This document shows positions 62,355 to 64,000 of a stretch of DNA of 64,000 nt, piece after piece. Position 1 is the stretch's first letter. The number at the start of each line of letters is the position of its first letter. The translations under genes and the position numbers were made by a program. This stretch comes from Terriglobus sp. TAA 43 (GTDB lineage Bacteria; Acidobacteriota; Terriglobia; Terriglobales; Acidobacteriaceae): the NCBI RefSeq assembly GCF_000800015.1, contig NZ_JUGR01000001.1, positions 1,240,001 to 1,304,000 on the forward strand, written 5' to 3'. The notes under the pieces were generated by a model. It saw only the letters and a list, made by a program, of their open reading frames with translations, ran no database searches and was not told the DNA's origin.

Positions 62355-63503
62355 TTATAGAACAATCAATTCCCCATTCAGCCATACATCGTGAAGGATG
62401 AGTTCGCCAGTCCAGCGAAAGCGAATCAGATCGGCGCTGCTGCCGACCGCGATCCGGCCTCGATTGTTTACAAAACGGCCGGGAATCTCGGTCGCCATTC
62501 TGAGAACTTCACTCAGCGGGCGTCCGCTCATTCGAACAGCCTTTCCTATGCACTGTGCAAGGGGAACCGTTGCTCCCGCCAGAGCGGTGGAACCGAGCAG
62601 AGACAACCTTCCATCTTCGCTGAGTTCAACGTTGCCGCCAACAGGAGCGACATAGATTCCCGGCGGCATTCCAGAGAGCGCAACCATGTCAGACACAAGA
62701 ATCGACTGATCAATCCCCTTCGCTCGCACCATTGCCTTGAATGTTTCGGCTGGAAGATGATGGCCATCCGCAATGAAGGATGCTGTCAGGCGATCCTCCG
62801 CGAGCTGACTCCATATCGGATTCGGATGCCTGGGAAGAGTCGCAGCGAGGGCGTTTCCCAGATGAGTCGAAAGGCGGGCACCCGCCTCGACAGCACAATG
62901 GATCTGATCCGTTGAGGCATGCGTATGCCCAAGCGATACGTGGATACCACGCGCTACGAGGCCAGCGATGTACTGTGCGGAGTCATCGTGGTGAGGCGAC
63001 ATCGTGACCATCCCGACGAGATCACCACAGGACTTTTGCCAACGATCGAATTCCTCCAGCGAAGGCGGGCGAACGTGCTCTTGAGGATGAGCGCCTCGAT
63101 AGCCATCCAGAGGAGAGATATGTGGCCCCTCGACATGAACAAAAGGGATGCAAGCTGCGGCCCGTTGAGAAGCTTTCCGCGCTTTTGCAATAACTTCAAG
63201 GCTGCGCAACATCATCGCCTCTGAAGCTGTAATCACGGTGGGGGCAAAGCAGGTGACACCTGTCGCAAGCATTGCGTCTACAATTTCGACGACGCCCTGC
63301 ACCATGGCCTCAGGGCCATTGAAGTCCCGACCGGCGAAACCATTTACCTGGAGATCGATGAGGCCCGCGGATATCCACAGATCGCAATCTTTGGGCCCCG
63401 GCTCGATCGATGCAATTCTGCCGTCCTTGATATGAAGGCGCACAGGTTGTCCTGTAGCGGGGTCGCGGCCGATGATCAATTCTTCCTTCACAAGACGTCC
63501 CAT
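62355..63503 (-). CDS. nagA: N-acetylglucosamine-6-phosphate deacetylase
   Basis: A 382-residue cytoplasmic amidohydrolase converting GlcNAc-6-phosphate to glucosamine-6-phosphate and acetate, a step of amino-sugar and cell-wall recycling. Motifs: AGLIDLQVNGFAGRDF near the start, metal-binding FVHVEGPHISP, LGHTHAS and STHLGNA, the HP-containing substrate loop, and catalytic Asp in VSDMVALSGMPPG. Length is normal for the family. The ATG lies 3 bases after the stop codon of the nagB-like gene, so the two are co-translated, with deaminase first and deacetylase second. Confidence 0.9.
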   Translation of the reverse strand: MGRLVKEELIIGRDPATGQPVRLHIKDGRIASIEPGPKDCDLWISAGLIDLQVNGFAGRDFNGPEAMVQGVVEIVDAMLATGVTCFAPTVITASEAMMLRSLEVIAKARKASQRAAACIPFVHVEGPHISPLDGYRGAHPQEHVRPPSLEEFDRWQKSCGDLVGMVTMSPHHDDSAQYIAGLVARGIHVSLGHTHASTDQIHCAVEAGARLSTHLGNALAATLPRHPNPIWSQLAEDRLTASFIADGHHLPAETFKAMVRAKGIDQSILVSDMVALSGMPPGIYVAPVGGNVELSEDGRLSLLGSTALAGATVPLAQCIGKAVRMSGRPLSEVLRMATEIPGRFVNNRGRIAVGSSADLIRFRWTGELILHDVWLNGELIVL

Positions 63504-63506
63504 ACA

Positions 63507-64000
63507 TTACGTGGTCAGAAGCGAACTCGAATCGGTATCCAGATAGACGCTGCAGTTGGGATGAGTCTTGAGCGCCGTGGCCGGAAATTGTCCACTGACG
63601 GGATATTCCATCATGGCACGAACTGCTTCCGCCTTATGTCTACCGGGGACACAGCAAAAAAGCTGCTCGCCGCGAAGAAGCGATGGCACAGTAAGCGTAA
63701 TCGCTTGATGCGGCACATCGTCCAGCGTGGCGAAACACTGATCATCAACCTGCTGCTGCCTGCAGACTCCATCCAGTTCCACCACCTTCACACTCAACGG
63801 ATCATCGAGCTGTGCTGGGGGATCATTGAATGCGATATGTGCGTTCGTTCCGATTCCTAGCAACACAAAATCAATCGTGTCTTTGCCCAGCATCGTTGCA
63901 TACTCACGGCATGTCGCTTCTGGATCGTGACCAGGATTAGGATTAATCAGATGGTAGCCAGCGAGCGGGACGCGATCGAAAAAGGCCTCTCGCAACCAGT
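63507..64000 (-). CDS. nagB: Glucosamine-6-phosphate deaminase-like protein (5' end cut by window edge)
   Basis: The 3' part of a gene continuing beyond the right edge; about 164 residues are visible. The active-site segment DFVLLGIGTNAHIAFNDPP matches the NagB/6-phosphogluconolactonase family (usually LGIGxDGHIAFNEP), followed by AITLTVPSLLRGEQLFCCVPGRHKAEAVRAMM, the typical C-terminal sugar-phosphate region. It would convert glucosamine-6-phosphate to fructose-6-phosphate and ammonia, fitting the co-translated nagA. The Asn in place of Asp in GTN is a variation of the usual motif. A TTG near 63995 is not the real start: the frame continues with a Trp to the edge. Confidence 0.85.
   Translation of the reverse strand, partial: WLREAFFDRVPLAGYHLINPNPGHDPEATCREYATMLGKDTIDFVLLGIGTNAHIAFNDPPAQLDDPLSVKVVELDGVCRQQQVDDQCFATLDDVPHQAITLTVPSLLRGEQLFCCVPGRHKAEAVRAMMEYPVSGQFPATALKTHPNCSVYLDTDSSSLLTT

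Overview
This window looks like a chromosomal segment of an Acidobacterium of the Terriglobia/Acidobacteriaceae type (Terriglobus, Granulicella or Edaphobacter-like). The inference rests on gene content: four large TonB-dependent receptors that each begin with a carboxypeptidase-regulatory-like domain, YncE-type and PQQ-type beta-propellers, a membrane-anchored winged-helix regulator divergent from a receptor, an Ig-like lipoprotein and a TIGR03118-type protein. I saw no rRNA, tRNA, CRISPR array, transposase or phage gene. Nearly every secreted protein has a visible Sec, lipoprotein or Tat signal, so this is mainly a cell-envelope and periplasm region.

Layout. 1-6.3 kb: the start of a response regulator cut by the edge, a GRP-type sugar transporter, a cupin, an aldehyde dehydrogenase and a coupled lipoprotein/small secreted protein pair. 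6.5-15.4 kb: a YncE-like propeller, two-component system 1, then (minus strand) a TonB receptor, a small secreted protein and a propeller carrying a C-terminal copy of that small protein's domain, with a PAP2 phosphatase beside them. 15.4-29.1 kb: a TonB receptor, a cytochrome c-PQQ dehydrogenase, FG-GAP and ThuA proteins and a Tat-exported TIM barrel on the minus strand, then two-component system 2, a second PQQ dehydrogenase and a YncE-like protein on the plus strand. 29.1-34.9 kb: a TolC-adaptor-RND efflux operon. 35-40.2 kb: an unusual two-gene module, a 1208-residue protein with both a subtilisin domain and an HExxH metallopeptidase domain, followed by a metallo-beta-lactamase-fold protein. 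40.4-50.2 kb: a TIGR03118 protein, a small EamA protein, a metallophosphoesterase, a PAP2-TonB receptor pair and two-component system 3. 50.6-64 kb: a PHP hydrolase, a winged-helix/TonB receptor divergent pair, two coupled propellers, a cytochrome c-helix-hairpin-helix fusion, a second Tat TIM barrel, and nagA with the 3' part of nagB.

How the genes may work together. The recurring set is uptake (TonB receptors), periplasmic phosphate release (PAP2, metallophosphoesterase) and periplasmic oxidation of alcohols or sugars (PQQ dehydrogenases with their own cytochrome domains). Reading promoter regions by eye I find a repeated signal: 7-base half-sites close to TTTAAGG/TTCAGA/TTTTAGA spaced exactly 11 bases apart, the geometry of OmpR/PhoB-family binding sites. 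It occurs before both stand-alone YncE genes, the efflux operon, a TonB receptor, the ThuA-FG-GAP-PQQ operon, a PAP2-TonB receptor unit and two of the response regulators. Two of these promoters also share a second palindrome and an extended -10 at identical spacing. This suggests one or more local regulons run by the three two-component systems, though it needs a statistical test. The protease/metallo-beta-lactamase-fold pair is the best candidate for an undescribed system.
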